Origin: Terriglobia bacterium
GTDB taxonomy: Bacteria > Acidobacteriota > Terriglobia > Acidiferrales > UBA7541
Assembly (NCBI GenBank): GCA_020072805.1
Contig: JAIQGC010000024.1
Span: 66,389 to 130,388, forward strand
Length of the DNA stretch: 64,000 nucleotides
Direction of reading: 5' to 3'
In this document: positions 63,901-64,000 of the stretch, one piece after another
How the letters are laid out: the number at the start of each line of letters is the position of its first letter
Numbering within the stretch: position 1 is the stretch's first letter
Made by a program: the position numbers and the translations under genes
The notes under the pieces: model-generated
The model's database searches: none
The model's input: only the letters and a program-made list of their open reading frames with translations
Told to the model about the DNA's origin: nothing

Positions 63901-64000
63901 GTCGGAAAATCCACCTGCGGCAGAGGCGCCACCGGCAAAAATCGAAACGCCACCGCCCCGGCAAGAAAGATCGCCAGCGTCAGCAGCGTCGTGCCCACCG
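60936..64000 (-). CDS. RND multidrug efflux permease (AcrB/MdtB-like), partial at the window edge
   Basis: About 1021 aa visible; the N-terminal 12-15 residues lie beyond 64000 (the visible start [32 protein letters not shown] is the usual continuation of an RND N-terminus). Two large periplasmic loops and 12 membrane segments. Proton-relay aspartates are in [14 protein letters not shown] (TM4), and the MdtB/C-like [49 protein letters not shown] block closes the C-half. It exports drugs or aromatic toxins with a membrane-fusion protein, probably encoded just outside the window. Confidence 0.9.
   Translation of the reverse strand, partial: [1020 protein letters not shown]

Noticed and set aside
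1..64000. CRISPR arrays, rRNA genes, complete prophage or IS elements with transposase other than the RAYT
   Set aside because: No regularly spaced repeats, rRNA-like segments, integrases or phage structural genes were seen while reading both strands.

Overview
The window is about 64 kb of GC-rich bacterial DNA. It most resembles an Acidobacteriota genome. The evidence is two very large TonB-dependent receptors with an N-terminal carboxypeptidase-regulatory-like domain (Oar type), a PQQ alcohol dehydrogenase, many IclR/GntR/HxlR regulators, and short palindromic REP repeats beside a REP-associated transposase. The phylum is inferred from gene content, not from a marker gene. All but the last gene are complete or nearly complete; the RND pump runs off the right edge.

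Region by region. (1) 66-9947, all on the minus strand: an isochorismatase-family hydrolase and four genes (HyuA-like, small zinc protein, HyuA-like, HyuB-like) whose order and sizes match the acetophenone carboxylase core, followed by a UroD-like methyltransferase. A phenylacetate-CoA-ligase-like gene lies upstream. (2) 10110-15898: a TonB receptor and a PQQ quinohaemoprotein dehydrogenase transcribed divergently from a shared control region. (3) 16040-21738: 2-oxoacid dehydrogenase E1 beta and E1 alpha (frameshifted) with a free-standing lipoyl protein, an acyl-CoA synthetase, a saccharopine-dehydrogenase-like enzyme and an HxlR regulator. (4) 21758-27559: protocatechuate (beta-ketoadipate) pathway, a PcaR-like IclR regulator with pcaH, pcaG, pcaB, pcaD and pcaC, the run being interrupted by a REP-flanked RAYT transposase. 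(5) 28040-35664: an N-truncated aldehyde dehydrogenase, a MetE-like methyltransferase, IclR, an MFS transporter and a GH2 glycosidase. (6) 35806-45595: a potassium (Kdp) locus with a split KdpD, KdpE, kdpFABC, a porin and micro-proteins, ending in four tandem 11-bp repeats that look like the KdpE site. (7) 45596-46103: AT-richer decayed DNA, a tRNA remnant and an intact tRNA-Arg. (8) 46337-58474: SnoaL-like protein, TonB receptor, isochorismatase, HMG-CoA-lyase-like protein, GntR, CoA-transferase and a second HyuB/HyuA pair. (9) 58633-64000: a glutaredoxin-DinB fusion with an in-frame UGA at its active-site cysteine (candidate selenoprotein), an APC permease and an RND pump.

How it fits together. 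Boxes resembling the PcaR operator (CGATAATCGCAC core) lie just upstream of the -35 elements of the carboxylase operon, the TonB/PQQ-dehydrogenase pair and pcaHG, and a single box lies near the lipoyl/E1 operon. One regulator may therefore couple uptake, alcohol oxidation, ATP-dependent carboxylation, CoA activation and ring cleavage of a plant-derived aromatic compound, perhaps an aryl alcohol or aryl ketone. The substrate is inference.
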